From VRUE01 sp963704515 (GTDB lineage: Bacteria; Actinomycetota; Thermoleophilia; Solirubrobacterales; 70-9): a stretch of DNA of 64,000 nt. The position numbers and the translations under genes are program-made. The notes under the pieces are model-generated. The model made no database searches. It saw only the letters and a list, made by a program, of their open reading frames with translations, and was not told the origin of the DNA. Positions 29,960-38,424 of the stretch are shown here, in pieces. How positions within the stretch are numbered: position 1 is the stretch's first letter; every line of letters starts with the position of its first letter. Location: contig OY969913.1 of the NCBI GenBank assembly GCA_963704515.1, positions 2,666,001 through 2,730,000 of the forward strand, given 5' to 3'.

Positions 29960-30226
29960 CTAGAGGAAGAAGGCGATCAGGCCGAAGATGAAGGTGTAGA
30001 AGGCGACGGCCTCGGTAAGCGCGAAGCCGAGCCAGCGGATGCTCTGCAGCTCGTCTTTCATCTCCGGCTGGCGGGCGACCGACTCGATCTCCTTGCCGAA
30101 GATGATGCCGATGCCGATGCCGGCGCCAATCGAGCCGAGGCCGGCGCCGACGCCGAGGGCGATCGCCTTACCGGCGGCTTCAATCCCTTCGTCGGAAATC
30201 GCGGCGGCAACAGGGGAGAGGTCCAT
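29960..30226 (-). CDS. atpE: ATP synthase Fo subunit c
   Basis: Proteolipid that forms the rotating ring, 88 residues. Two membrane helices: a Gly-rich first helix (GAGLGSIGAGIGIGII, about 27-42), the polar loop with RQPE (52-55), and a second helix with the ion-binding Glu72 (ALTEAVAFY). There is no Gln at the usual first-helix Na+ position, so proton coupling is expected. Confidence 0.96.
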   Translation of the reverse strand: MDLSPVAAAISDEGIEAAGKAIALGVGAGLGSIGAGIGIGIIFGKEIESVARQPEMKDELQSIRWLGFALTEAVAFYTFIFGLIAFFL

Positions 30227-30245
30227 TTGAGGTAGCGCTCCTTTT

Positions 30246-31154
30246 CTAATGGCTGGCGGAGGTCGCTCCGCCGAGGTAGATAGCGGTGAGGGTCGAGAAG
30301 ATAAATGCCTGCAGGGTGGCGATAAGGCCCACCTCGAGGATGAAGAAGAAGAAGGCCAGCGGGAAGGTGAGAGCGCCGAGCGCGGCGATGCCGAGCAGCA
30401 CGGCCAGCCCGCCGCCCATGAAGAGCAGCAGCAGGTGGCCGGCGAGGATGTTGGCGAAGAGTCGCACGGAGAGCGAGATCAGGCGGGCGAAATGCGAGAT
30501 CGCCTCGATGATGAAGATGAAGCCCTTGGCCAGCGGATTCATATCCTCCAGCCCCGGTGGCAGCCAGCTCGCCAGGTACTTGATGAGGCCCTTGGCCCGC
30601 ACGCCTTCGACGTGGTAGGAGATCCAGACGACGAGGGTCAGGACCAGCGGGATCGAGAGGTTGGCGGTCGCCGCGTAGATCGCGAAGGAGGGGATTTCGA
30701 GGCCGAAGACGTTGACCGTGTGCTCGGTGTTGGTCGGCAGCGGCAGGAAGCCGATCATGTTCGAGAACCAGATCCAGAAGAAGAGCGCCGCGAGGAAGGG
30801 GAACCAGCGGGTCGCCGTCGCCGCGTCCATGTTGCCGCCGGTGATGTTGTTCTTGGTCAGGTCGTAGGCGACCTCCATCGCGGTCTGCACCCGGTTCGGT
30901 TTGCGGTGCATGCGGCGTGAGATCCAGACCATCGTGAAGATCGTCAGGGCGCTGGCCAGGACCAGGTAGAGCACCGCCTTGTTGATGCTCAGGTCGACGC
31001 CGCCCAGGTGCAGAGAGACCCACGGTTCGAGCTTGAACTCGTTCTGCGGCTTGAACTGTTCGTTCTTGCCGCTGCTGCCGAAGATCAGCAGCATCAGGAC
31101 GGCGACCGCGAAGTAGACGCCGAGCCCGGTGAGGACCTTGGCCTTGGTGGTCAT
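30246..31154 (-). CDS. atpB: ATP synthase Fo subunit a
   Basis: Stator channel subunit, 302 residues from ATG 31154. Five to six membrane segments; the key helix SLSVRLFANILAGHLLL carries the essential Arg, and the last helix has FILEVGLIATLQAFIF. A 40-residue polar region between the first two helices (FGSSGKNEQFK...) is periplasmic. ATG overlaps the upstream gene stop by 4 nt. The start is far inside a longer open frame that reads over neighbouring genes. Confidence 0.96.
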   Translation of the reverse strand: MTTKAKVLTGLGVYFAVAVLMLLIFGSSGKNEQFKPQNEFKLEPWVSLHLGGVDLSINKAVLYLVLASALTIFTMVWISRRMHRKPNRVQTAMEVAYDLTKNNITGGNMDAATATRWFPFLAALFFWIWFSNMIGFLPLPTNTEHTVNVFGLEIPSFAIYAATANLSIPLVLTLVVWISYHVEGVRAKGLIKYLASWLPPGLEDMNPLAKGFIFIIEAISHFARLISLSVRLFANILAGHLLLLFMGGGLAVLLGIAALGALTFPLAFFFFILEVGLIATLQAFIFSTLTAIYLGGATSASH

Positions 31155-31528
31155 GCCTTGCCCGCCTGCGGCTCTTCGTCGAAGAGATGGGCGATCCCCT
31201 GGGCGGCGATCGAGATCGTGAAGAGGGCGACGAGGAGCAGCGCCGAGGAGAGGCCGGCCTCGCGTTCGCTCAGGCCGGCGAGCAGCACCGCCGTCGCCAT
31301 CAGCCAGACGCGGCCGAGCGTGGTCGCCGCGACGATTCCCATCGCCCGCTGCCGGCGGCCGGCCGCCAGTTCGGCCCGCGCCCGGCGCCCGGCGAGCGCC
31401 TGGATCCCGCGCTGCGCGAGCCAAGCGGCCGCGCCGACCGCGAACCCGAGCATCGGCAGGCCGCCGAGCAGGAAGACGGCGAGCGCGGCGCTGAGGACCG
31501 CGAGGTCGACATACTTTGGAGGAGACAT
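31151..31528 (-). CDS. ATP synthase subunit I-like membrane protein
   Basis: 125-residue hydrophobic protein with about four membrane segments (VDLAVLSAALAVFLLGGLP, GFAVGAAAWLA, VWLMATAVLLAG, SSALLLVALFTISIAAQG). It heads the ATP synthase operon and overlaps atpB by 4 nt, the position of AtpI, which helps c-ring assembly and Mg2+ uptake. Sequence similarity to AtpI is weak by eye, so the call rests mainly on location. Confidence 0.6.
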   Translation of the reverse strand: MSPPKYVDLAVLSAALAVFLLGGLPMLGFAVGAAAWLAQRGIQALAGRRARAELAAGRRQRAMGIVAATTLGRVWLMATAVLLAGLSEREAGLSSALLLVALFTISIAAQGIAHLFDEEPQAGKA

Positions 31529-31633
31529 AAAAGGCGCCCGTCTCTGGCGGGGCGGGCGGACGAGCGACTATATCCGAAAGGGCCGACGAATGGCTTTCTA
31601 GAGCCAGTTCGTGCCCCTTGTCACAACCTGTTA

Positions 31634-32779
31634 CTAAGTCCGCTGGCGGCTGGGTACCGCCGTCTCCCCTGCATCCTCCAGGGTTATCGCTTCGATCTCC
31701 CCCGTTTCGGGATTGAGCCGGCCGCGGCGCAGCTTGAGGATCTCGAGCACGTAGACCAGGTAGACGCTGGTCGCCAGGGCGAACAGGGCAAGCGCCACCA
31801 TCACCGCGGTCCAGAGCGCGTTGAAGTGGCCGTGGTTGTCGCTGTAGGGGACGAAGCGCAGGGCGAGCGCCAGCCCGGCGAGCGCCAGCGTCCAGCCGTA
31901 GAGGTAGGCGAGCGTGCGCCGTTGCGAGAAGCCGATATTGGCCATCCGGTGGTGGAAGTGCCAGCTGTCGGCCTGGTAGATCGGCTGGCGGTACTTGAGC
32001 CGCTTGGCGACGACGAAGCCGGTGTCGAGGATCGGCACGGCAAGGACCACGAGCGGGAAGACGAGGGCGACCACGGCGTTCGTCTTCAGGGCGCCCTGCA
32101 CCGAGGCGGTGGCGAGCAGGTAGCCGAGCAGGTTGGAGCCGGTGTCGCCCATGAAGCTCGAGGCGGGCGGGAAGCCGTGGCGCAGGAAGCCGAGCGCGCC
32201 GCCCGCGGTCAGCGCCGCCAGCACGCCGGCCGAGTTGCGTTCCAGCGAGAGGGCGATCGTCGCCAGGGCGACGCCGGCGATCACGCAGACCCCGGCGGCG
32301 AGCCCGTCGACCCCGTCGATGAAGTTGATCACGTTGACTACGGCGACGATCCCCAGCACGGTCAGCGGGTAGGCGAGCCAGCCGAGGTGAAAGCCGCCGA
32401 CGAAGGGCAGGGTGAGGACGTCGACCCGCACGCCGCCGAGCACCGGGATCAGCGCCGCGCCGATCTGGCCGAGCAGCTTCGGCAGGGCGGGGATCTCCCA
32501 GACGTCGTCGGCGACGCCGACCGCGGCGATCGCCGCGGCGCCGAGCAGGATCGAGCGGCTCTCGCCGTCGGCCGGCAGCCAGATCCAGCCGGCGATCTCG
32601 ATCCCGGCGAAGATCGCCAGGCCGGAGAGGCGCGGCATCGGCCGGTCGTGCAGGCCGCGCTCCTTGGGCATGTCGATCGCGCCGAGCCGGTAGGCAAGCC
32701 GCTCGGCAGAGGGAACCAGCAGCCAAGCGATCGCGGCGGCGAGCAGAAAGGCGAGGATGGCTTCGGTGGTCGCTGCCAT
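31634..32779 (-). CDS. wecA: Undecaprenyl-phosphate GlcNAc-1-phosphate transferase-like (WecA/TagO/MraY family)
   Basis: Polytopic membrane enzyme (381 residues, about 11 helices) that starts lipid-linked glycan synthesis by putting a sugar-1-P on undecaprenyl phosphate. Motifs: LHDRPMPRLSG (substrate loop), GVADDVWEIP (Mg-binding Asp pair), NVINFIDGVDGLAAG (Asp), and DSWHFHHRMANIGFSQRR (His motif of WecA/TagO). The soluble C-terminal tail is short. Its place next to the ATP synthase operon is common in actinobacteria. It probably primes the polymer attached by the LCP protein in this window. Confidence 0.92.
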   Translation of the reverse strand: MAATTEAILAFLLAAAIAWLLVPSAERLAYRLGAIDMPKERGLHDRPMPRLSGLAIFAGIEIAGWIWLPADGESRSILLGAAAIAAVGVADDVWEIPALPKLLGQIGAALIPVLGGVRVDVLTLPFVGGFHLGWLAYPLTVLGIVAVVNVINFIDGVDGLAAGVCVIAGVALATIALSLERNSAGVLAALTAGGALGFLRHGFPPASSFMGDTGSNLLGYLLATASVQGALKTNAVVALVFPLVVLAVPILDTGFVVAKRLKYRQPIYQADSWHFHHRMANIGFSQRRTLAYLYGWTLALAGLALALRFVPYSDNHGHFNALWTAVMVALALFALATSVYLVYVLEILKLRRGRLNPETGEIEAITLEDAGETAVPSRQRT

Positions 32780-32836
32780 ATCGCGGCGCCCCGGCGTGGA
32801 CGGACCGGGCCGGGTCAGGCTACTCGACGCCCAAGC

Positions 32837-32953
32837 GGCGTAACGCCTTACGGACGCATACCGTCCACAAGGCGTTACGCACGGTCGGAGTTGGGTTCCG
32901 ACCGACGGCGCGTAACGCGCTGTTCGTCTATTTCATCCGCAAGGCGTTACGCC
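32837..32953. repeat. Composite palindromic element containing GGCGTTACGCC units
   Basis: Outer arms 32837-32849 and 32941-32953 are a perfect 13-bp inverted repeat; the right unit is repeated almost whole at 32869-32880, pairing with the left arm to give a shorter hairpin (32838-32849 with 32869-32880). Inside are a separate 8-bp hairpin (CGGTCGGA / TCCGACCG, about 32882-32904) and CGCGTAACGCG near 32909. The right arm includes the stop codon of the DUF354-family gene. This fills the 167-bp gap before wecA. Confidence 0.75.
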
Positions 32954-33951
32954 GTGGCGAGGGCGGCGTCCAGCAACACGCTGGGGTCGCGGGGGTTGAG
33001 CACGCCGACCAGCGTCTCGCGCTTGTGCAGGGGCAGCTCCGCCGGGTTGCTCAACACCCGCAGGCGACCTTCGGCGATCAGCGCCTCGTCGACCCCACCC
33101 ATACGGCCCGCGAACGTCGTGAAGACCGGGGTGCCGAGGGCGACCGCCTCGCGGTTCATCGTCCCCCCCGCGCTGACCACCAGGTCGGCGAAGGCGATCA
33201 GGCTCTGCGCGTCGATCGCCCGCGCCGGGACGATCAGATTCTCCGCTCCCATCGCCCGCACCTCCTCGCCCTGGCGCACGGTGCGCGGGATGACGACCGC
33301 CTGCGCCTCCGGAGCGTTGGCAAGCCGCCGGATCGCCTCCCCGTAGAGGTCGTTGCGGGCGTGGTACTCGGAGGTCTCCGGCGGCGGGCGGACGACGACC
33401 AGCACCTTCTCGCGGTCGAGCCCGATCTCGTCGAGAACGGCCGCATCGGGCTCAAAGTCGGCCAGGTAGTACTCCTCCTTCAGCCCCGGGTAGCGGAAGA
33501 GCTTGCGCTCCTTGGCACCGATCCGGCGCAGCCGCTCGAGCGGGATCGAGTCCGGCATCAGCACCCGCCGCGCCGCCCGGAATGCGATCTGCCGCTGCCA
33601 ACCGGCGAACTCGTAGTCCTGCATCTGCACCGAGGGGATGCGCAGCAGCGAGGAGACCACGGCGAGGTCGACCGAGCCGTGCGCCAGCGCCAGTTCGGGC
33701 CGCCGCGCCCAGACCACCCGCGCCAGCCGCGCCGAGCGCCCCGCCAACGCGCGTGCCTTGCCGAGCGCCGAGGCGCCGCCATGCTCGCCGACCGCGACGT
33801 AAGGGATGCCAAGCCGCTCGAGGATCCCCAGCGTCTGCCCGTACTCCCGTGCCGTGACCAGCACCTCGTCCCCCCGCGCCTCGAAGCGTTCGATCAGAGG
33901 CCGCAGTACGAGGGGGTGAGCAGCCGCGGTGCAGTCCACCCAGATCAGCAT
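32947..33951 (-). CDS. DUF354-family glycosyltransferase-like protein
   Basis: 334-residue GT-B-like protein. The N-terminal domain begins MLIWVDCTAAAHPLVLRPL and contains VLVTAREYGQTLGILERLGI; the C-terminal part has VLVVVRPPPETSEY, AQSLIAFADLVVSAGGTMNREAVALGTP, the glycosyltransferase-like nucleotide-sugar region. DUF354 members occur in surface polysaccharide loci; the donor is unknown. It starts 17 nt after glyA with an AGGGT ribosome site, so it belongs to that unit. The stop lies within a palindromic element. Confidence 0.82.
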   Translation of the reverse strand: MLIWVDCTAAAHPLVLRPLIERFEARGDEVLVTAREYGQTLGILERLGIPYVAVGEHGGASALGKARALAGRSARLARVVWARRPELALAHGSVDLAVVSSLLRIPSVQMQDYEFAGWQRQIAFRAARRVLMPDSIPLERLRRIGAKERKLFRYPGLKEEYYLADFEPDAAVLDEIGLDREKVLVVVRPPPETSEYHARNDLYGEAIRRLANAPEAQAVVIPRTVRQGEEVRAMGAENLIVPARAIDAQSLIAFADLVVSAGGTMNREAVALGTPVFTTFAGRMGGVDEALIAEGRLRVLSNPAELPLHKRETLVGVLNPRDPSVLLDAALATA

Positions 33952-33968
33952 CGGCTGACCCTATTTGG

Positions 33969-35249
33969 CTAGACCGACGCCGGGGAGAGCTGCGGGTAGA
34001 GCGGGTAGCGCTCCATCAGGGCGCGGGTGCGCTCGGCGAGGGTGTCTTTCTCGGACTCGAACTCGTCAGAGAGTGCGGTGGCGATCGCCGAGGCGATCTC
34101 GGTCATGTCGTCCTCGACCATGCCCCTGGTGGTGAGGGCGGGAGTGCCGATCCGCAGGCCGGAGGGGTTCATCGGCGGGCGCGGGTCGAAGGGGATCGCG
34201 TTGCGGTTGACGGTGATGCCGACCGCCTCGAGCCGGTCCTCGGCCGTCTGGCCGTCGAGGCCGGTCGGCGTCAGGTCGACGAGCACGAGGTGGACATCGG
34301 TGCCGCCGGTGAGGACCGGGACGCCGTTCGCTTCCAGCCCGGCGGCGAAGGCCTGGGCGTTGGCGATCGTCTGGCGCTGGCGCGCGCGGAACTGCTCGCT
34401 GGCGGCGATCTGCATGGCGACTGCCTTGGCGGCCACCGTGTGCATCAGCGGCCCGCCCTGCTGGCCGGGGAAGATCGCTTTGTCGATCGCCTTGGCGTGC
34501 TCCTCTTTGCAGAGGATCATGCCGCTGCGCGGGCCGCAGAGAGTCTTGTGGATCGTCGTCGTGACGACGTCGGCGTGCGGCACCGGGTTGGGGTGCTCGC
34601 CGGCGGCGACCAGGCCGGCGAAGTGGGCCATATCGACCATCAACTTTGCCCCGACCGAGTCGGCAATCTGGCGGAAGGCGGCGAAGTCGAGCCGGCGCGG
34701 GTAGGCCGACCAGCCGGCGACGATCAGCTTCGGCTTGTGCTCCTCGGCAAGCGCGGCGACCTCGTCCATGTCGACCAGCAGATCGTCTTTGCGGACGTGG
34801 TACGGGACCGGGTTGTAGAGCGTGCCGGAGACGTTGATCTTCATCCCGTGACTGAGGTGGCCTCCGTGGTCGAGTGCGAGCCCGAGGAAGGTGTCCCCTG
34901 GTTCGAGCAGCGCCATGTAGGCGGCGTTGTTGGCCTGGGCGCCGGCGTGCGGCTGGACGTTGGCGTGCTCGGCGCCGAACAGCTCCTTGGCCCGGTCGAT
35001 CGCCAGCTGCTCGGCGACGTCGACCTCCTCGCAGCCGCCGTAGTAGCGCCGCCCGGGGTAGCCCTCCGCGTACTTGTTGGTCAGCACCGAGCCGACCGCG
35101 TCGAGCACCGCCTGCGGCACGAAGTTCTCCGAGGCGATCATCTCCAGCGTCCCCTGCTGGCGGCGCAGCTCACGCTCGAGCACGGTCGCGATCGCCGGAT
35201 CGACCTCGCTCAGCGGCGCCGTCTGGAAGTTCTCGGGAAGCTCGCTCAC
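33969..35249 (-). CDS. glyA: Serine hydroxymethyltransferase
   Basis: PLP enzyme interconverting serine and glycine with tetrahydrofolate, the main one-carbon source. 426 residues. It has MIASENFVPQAVLDAVGS, NKYAEGYPGRRYYGGCE, HGGHLSHGMKINVSG, MVDMAHFAGLVAAG and the PLP-lysine motif VTTTIHKTLCGPRSGMIL (Lys in HKT), ending in a normal C-terminal domain. The HKTLCGP block differs slightly from the usual HKTLRGP. It is divergent from the lysyl-oxidase-like gene with only 47 bp between starts. Confidence 0.97.
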   Translation of the reverse strand: MSELPENFQTAPLSEVDPAIATVLERELRRQQGTLEMIASENFVPQAVLDAVGSVLTNKYAEGYPGRRYYGGCEEVDVAEQLAIDRAKELFGAEHANVQPHAGAQANNAAYMALLEPGDTFLGLALDHGGHLSHGMKINVSGTLYNPVPYHVRKDDLLVDMDEVAALAEEHKPKLIVAGWSAYPRRLDFAAFRQIADSVGAKLMVDMAHFAGLVAAGEHPNPVPHADVVTTTIHKTLCGPRSGMILCKEEHAKAIDKAIFPGQQGGPLMHTVAAKAVAMQIAASEQFRARQRQTIANAQAFAAGLEANGVPVLTGGTDVHLVLVDLTPTGLDGQTAEDRLEAVGITVNRNAIPFDPRPPMNPSGLRIGTPALTTRGMVEDDMTEIASAIATALSDEFESEKDTLAERTRALMERYPLYPQLSPASV

Positions 35250-35296
35250 GGACGAGCGACCATAGCAACGACCCCCGATAGCGGAAGCGGGTATAG

Positions 35297-36088
35297 ATGG
35301 CGGAGATGAGGACCAACCCGAAGCTCATCGGCGGCGTTGCGACGCTCTGCCTGGTGGCGCTGTCCCTGGACGCCGCGGCCGTGGCCCCCGCGGTCCCGGC
35401 CGGCAAGAATCCCTGCGCCACCGCCCTCGCCCGCCAGCTGCGCTGCCCCAACCTGCGCATCGGGCCGCCGTCCGAACTGTACGTCCAGCGCAGCGGCGGC
35501 CGGACCCTGCTGCGCGCCACCAGCGACGTGCGCAGCCGCGGGCGCGGGCCGATGGAGCTGCACGGTACCCGCGACGGCTGGCACACAATGAAAGTGCGGG
35601 AGCGGATCTACCGCCGCGACGGCGGCCATCTCGACTTCCCGACCCGCGCCACGCTGCACTTCACCGACGTCGGCGCCTACTTCGGCGGCGGCTACTGGAA
35701 GGTCCACCAGCTCGCCCGCTTCGAACTCTGGACCGTCGGCCGCCACCGCCACAACCTGCGCCGCATCCGCACCGGCGCAAAGCTCAACTACTGCCTGCGC
35801 GACCTGGAGCGCACCCGCCCCGGCAAGCGCTCACCGAGCGTCCGTCACTACCCCGGCTGCAACCAGAACCCCTACGAAGACCACGTCACGCTCGGCACCT
35901 CGGTCGGCTGGTCCGACATCTACCCGGCCGACTACGACCGCCAGTGGATCCGCGTCGACGGCCTGCACGGCTGCTTTGCCCTCGTCCTGCGCGTAGACCC
36001 CCAGAACCTCCTCTACGAGTCCAACGAGCAAGACAACACAAGCCGCCGCCTGATCCACCTCCCCTTCCACGCCGACGCCGGCTGCTGA
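35297..36088 (+). CDS. Lysyl-oxidase-family secreted protein lacking the copper-ligand histidines
   Basis: 263 residues with a short signal-like segment (about 8-35). The family match is the region with the LTQ-cofactor Lys162 (GAKLNYCLRD), Tyr209 (SDIYPADYDRQW), then VLRVDPQNLLYESNEQDNTS, which aligns with animal LOX (NADIDCQW, LKVHVNPKYIVLES). The copper site, normally HxHxH before FARYEL, reads GGYWKVHQLARFEL, so the ligands are replaced by Gly131, Tyr133 and Lys135. The protein could be an inactive scaffold or use another chemistry. The start may be ATG 35297 or 35306. An inverted repeat follows the stop by 5 nt. Confidence 0.78.
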   Translation: MAEMRTNPKLIGGVATLCLVALSLDAAAVAPAVPAGKNPCATALARQLRCPNLRIGPPSELYVQRSGGRTLLRATSDVRSRGRGPMELHGTRDGWHTMKVRERIYRRDGGHLDFPTRATLHFTDVGAYFGGGYWKVHQLARFELWTVGRHRHNLRRIRTGAKLNYCLRDLERTRPGKRSPSVRHYPGCNQNPYEDHVTLGTSVGWSDIYPADYDRQWIRVDGLHGCFALVLRVDPQNLLYESNEQDNTSRRLIHLPFHADAGC

Positions 36089-36092
36089 CGCC

Positions 36093-36147
36093 GGGACGTG
36101 CCGTCCCTAAGGGGTCACCGGTGGTATCTAAGGGACGGCACGTCCCC
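36093..36147. repeat. 55-bp palindromic element (copy E)
   Basis: Arms 36093-36108 and 36131-36146 are a perfect 16-bp inverted repeat around a 22-nt loop. It begins 5 nt after the lysyl-oxidase-like stop and ends 7 nt before the MlaE-like stop. The same 55-bp unit occurs at 60871-60925: the first 11 and last 25 bases are identical, with the same total length. A two-way terminator role is possible but the repetition indicates a dispersed element. Confidence 0.8.
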
Positions 36148-36153
36148 GAGGCT

Positions 36154-36951
36154 TCAGCCGCCGATCGGGGCCCTGGGGGTGGAACCCCAGAAGACGACGG
36201 TGCCGAGCATGCCGATGATGTGGACGAGGATGATGTTGACGACCATCGACTGGGCGGTGGCGGTGCCGACGCCGACCGGGCCGCCGGAGGCTGTGTAGCC
36301 GTAGTAGCAGCCGACCAGCACGATCGCGGTCGCCATCACCATGCCCTTGATCAGGCTGAAGGTGAGATCGACCGGGTCCTGGTACATCCAGAAGATCAAG
36401 AGGTAGCCGCCCGAGGAGACGTCACCGATCTGCTGCACGACGGAGAAGTAGCTGGCGAAGTAGGCGACGCCGATCCCGACCAGGTAGATGAAGGGCAGCG
36501 CGATCCAGGCGCCCAGCAGGCGGGTCCCGGCGAGGAAGGTGACCGGCTCGATCCCCATCACCTCGAGCGCGTCGATCTCGTCGGAGATCCGCATCGCGCC
36601 CAGCTCGGCGACGATCCCGGTGCCGACCTTGGCCGAGAGGATGTAGCCGAAGGCATAAGGCAGCGCCTCGCGCAGGTCGCAGTAGGCGGAGAAGAGGCCG
36701 GCCAGCGACGGCGCCCCGATCGAGCGGTTGAAGTAGGCGCCCTGCAGCCCGCACTGCAAGCCGATGATGAAGACGAAGGCCCAAATCACCAGCGCCGAGC
36801 CGAGGATCAGGATGCCGGACTGACGCAGCCCCTCGCCGAAGTGCTTGAACACTCGACCGGAGTAGACGAGACCGGCGACCCGGGCGCCGAAGCGAGCGAC
36901 CTCGCCGAAGGAGTCCAGCCATTCGCGCGGCACGTCAAGCCAGCCAATCAT
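36154..36951 (-). CDS. MlaE-family ABC transporter permease (second of pair)
   Basis: 265 residues, about six membrane segments. It has the MlaE permease signature near ALPYAFGYILSAKVGTGIVAELGAMRISDEIDALEVMGIEP, which contacts the ATPase. In actinobacteria these pairs work with Mce lipid-binding proteins to import lipids or sterols; no ATPase or Mce gene is in this window. ATG 36951 is chosen; GTG 36969 would create a 4-nt overlap (GTGA) with the upstream permease and is a real alternative. Confidence 0.88.
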   Translation of the reverse strand: MIGWLDVPREWLDSFGEVARFGARVAGLVYSGRVFKHFGEGLRQSGILILGSALVIWAFVFIIGLQCGLQGAYFNRSIGAPSLAGLFSAYCDLREALPYAFGYILSAKVGTGIVAELGAMRISDEIDALEVMGIEPVTFLAGTRLLGAWIALPFIYLVGIGVAYFASYFSVVQQIGDVSSGGYLLIFWMYQDPVDLTFSLIKGMVMATAIVLVGCYYGYTASGGPVGVGTATAQSMVVNIILVHIIGMLGTVVFWGSTPRAPIGG

Positions 36952-36965
36952 CGTGGTGCGGGCCC

Positions 36966-37772
36966 TCACCGGATGCTCTGCAGCTCGGGGTTGGTGGCGA
37001 GCAGGATCGCGGTGAAGACGAAGTTGAAGAAGAAGACCGCGACCAGGGCGATCACCACCGCCTGGTTCACCGCGCGGCCGACGCCCTCGGCGCCGCCCGA
37101 GGCGGTCATCCCCTTGAACGAGCAGACCACGGCGATGATCGCGCCGAACATCGTGCACATCAATACCGAGCCCCAGATGTCGGTGATCGAGGCGTTCGAG
37201 AACAGGGTGGAGAAGAAGCCGCCCAGCGACTGGTGGTAGAGCAGCTCGGCGGCTATCCCGGCGGTCAGGCCGAAGACGATCGCGAAGACGTCGAGCAGCC
37301 CGGTGATCACCATCAGGGCGAGGAAGCGCGGCACGACCAGGTTCTTGATCGGGTCGACGCCGAGCACCTGCAGGGCGTCGAGCTCCTCGCGGATCTTGCG
37401 GGCGCCGAGGTCGGCGGTGATCGCGGTGCCGGCGACGCCGGAGACGACCACGGCGGTGACCAGCGGCCCGATCCAGCGGATCGCGGTGACGACGAAGAAG
37501 CCGCCCAGTCGGTCGAGCGCGCCGAACAGCGAGAGCACGCCCGCCGCCTGCAGGCCCGGCGCCCCCAGACAGAGGGCGAAGGTCGAGATCAGCAGCGGGA
37601 ACCAGGAGAGCTTGAGCACGAAGAGGAACTGCCAGACCAGCTCCTCGCCGTAGGGATAGGGGGGCCGCACGGTCGAGACGATCGTCTTCGCGGTGAGAAT
37701 CATCATCTCCCCCACCTGCTCGAAGGCGGCCTTGAACGGCAGGTAGAGCGCGCTTAGGCCTTCGCCCGCCAC
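36966..37772 (-). CDS. MlaE-family ABC transporter permease (first of pair)
   Basis: About 268 residues with five to six membrane segments. The conserved permease element is TAITADLGARKIREELDALQVLGVDP. Together with the next gene it forms the two-permease arrangement seen in mycobacterial and related lipid importers. The GTG start at 37772 lies 4 nt after the tsaC stop; similarity seems to begin close to there, and a later ATG would remove a cytoplasmic segment. Transcribed with tsaC, prmC and prfA. Confidence 0.87.
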   Translation of the reverse strand: MAGEGLSALYLPFKAAFEQVGEMMILTAKTIVSTVRPPYPYGEELVWQFLFVLKLSWFPLLISTFALCLGAPGLQAAGVLSLFGALDRLGGFFVVTAIRWIGPLVTAVVVSGVAGTAITADLGARKIREELDALQVLGVDPIKNLVVPRFLALMVITGLLDVFAIVFGLTAGIAAELLYHQSLGGFFSTLFSNASITDIWGSVLMCTMFGAIIAVVCSFKGMTASGGAEGVGRAVNQAVVIALVAVFFFNFVFTAILLATNPELQSIR

Positions 37773-37776
37773 CAGC

Positions 37777-38424
37777 TCATCGCCCTCCCCGGGAGAGAGC
37801 GTCGAGGCGCGCCGCCAGGTCGGTTCGGTCCATCCCGCCTTCGCGCAGCACCGTCCAGCCACCGTCGCGGTCGAGCTGCGTCACGTCAACCACCGTAGAC
37901 GGCAACCCGGTCAGCGCGCCGCCGTCGATCGCCAGGTCGACCGCGCCGCGGATCTCGCGTGGCACGTCGGCGAAGATCGCCGGCGCCGGCTCGCCGCTGC
38001 GGTTGGCCGAGGTCTGGAACAGCGGGCACATCGCGCCTGCCAGCGGGCCGCCGATCAGCCGCACGCCCAGTCGCTCGGAGTCCTCGCGACAGGCGAGCGG
38101 ATAACGGTGTCCGGGGTTGGCGACCACCAGCGTCACCGGGCCCGGCAACAGGGCGCCGACCGCCGTTCGGGTCCGCTCGCCGAGGCTCTCGACCAGCTCG
38201 CGCATCGCCAGCGGCGAGAAGTAGAGGACGGCCGAGGGCTTTCCGTCGTCGCGGCCCTTGAGCGCGTGGATGCGGGTGATCGCCGCCTGGTTCAACGGGT
38301 CGCAGGCCAGCCCGTAAAGGCCGTCGGCGGGGAAGACGGCGACCCCCCCGGATGCCATGCAGAGCTCTAGCCCGGTGCGCGCCTGCTGCGCTCCGTCGCG
38401 CTCGATCGAGACCGTAACGGTCAA
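37777..38424 (-). CDS. tsaC: Threonylcarbamoyl-AMP synthase (Sua5/YrdC/YwlC family)
   Basis: Makes threonylcarbamoyl-AMP from threonine, bicarbonate and ATP for the universal t6A37 modification of ANN-decoding tRNAs. 215 residues. YrdC-domain features: GGVAVFPADGLYGLACDPLN, ALKGRDDGKP, LLPGPVTLVVAN, TSANRSGEPAP and STVVDVTQ. The TTG start at 38424 overlaps the prmC stop (TTGA). It shares a unit with prmC and prfA, all concerned with translation. Confidence 0.93.
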   Translation of the reverse strand: MTVTVSIERDGAQQARTGLELCMASGGVAVFPADGLYGLACDPLNQAAITRIHALKGRDDGKPSAVLYFSPLAMRELVESLGERTRTAVGALLPGPVTLVVANPGHRYPLACREDSERLGVRLIGGPLAGAMCPLFQTSANRSGEPAPAIFADVPREIRGAVDLAIDGGALTGLPSTVVDVTQLDRDGGWTVLREGGMDRTDLAARLDALSRGGR

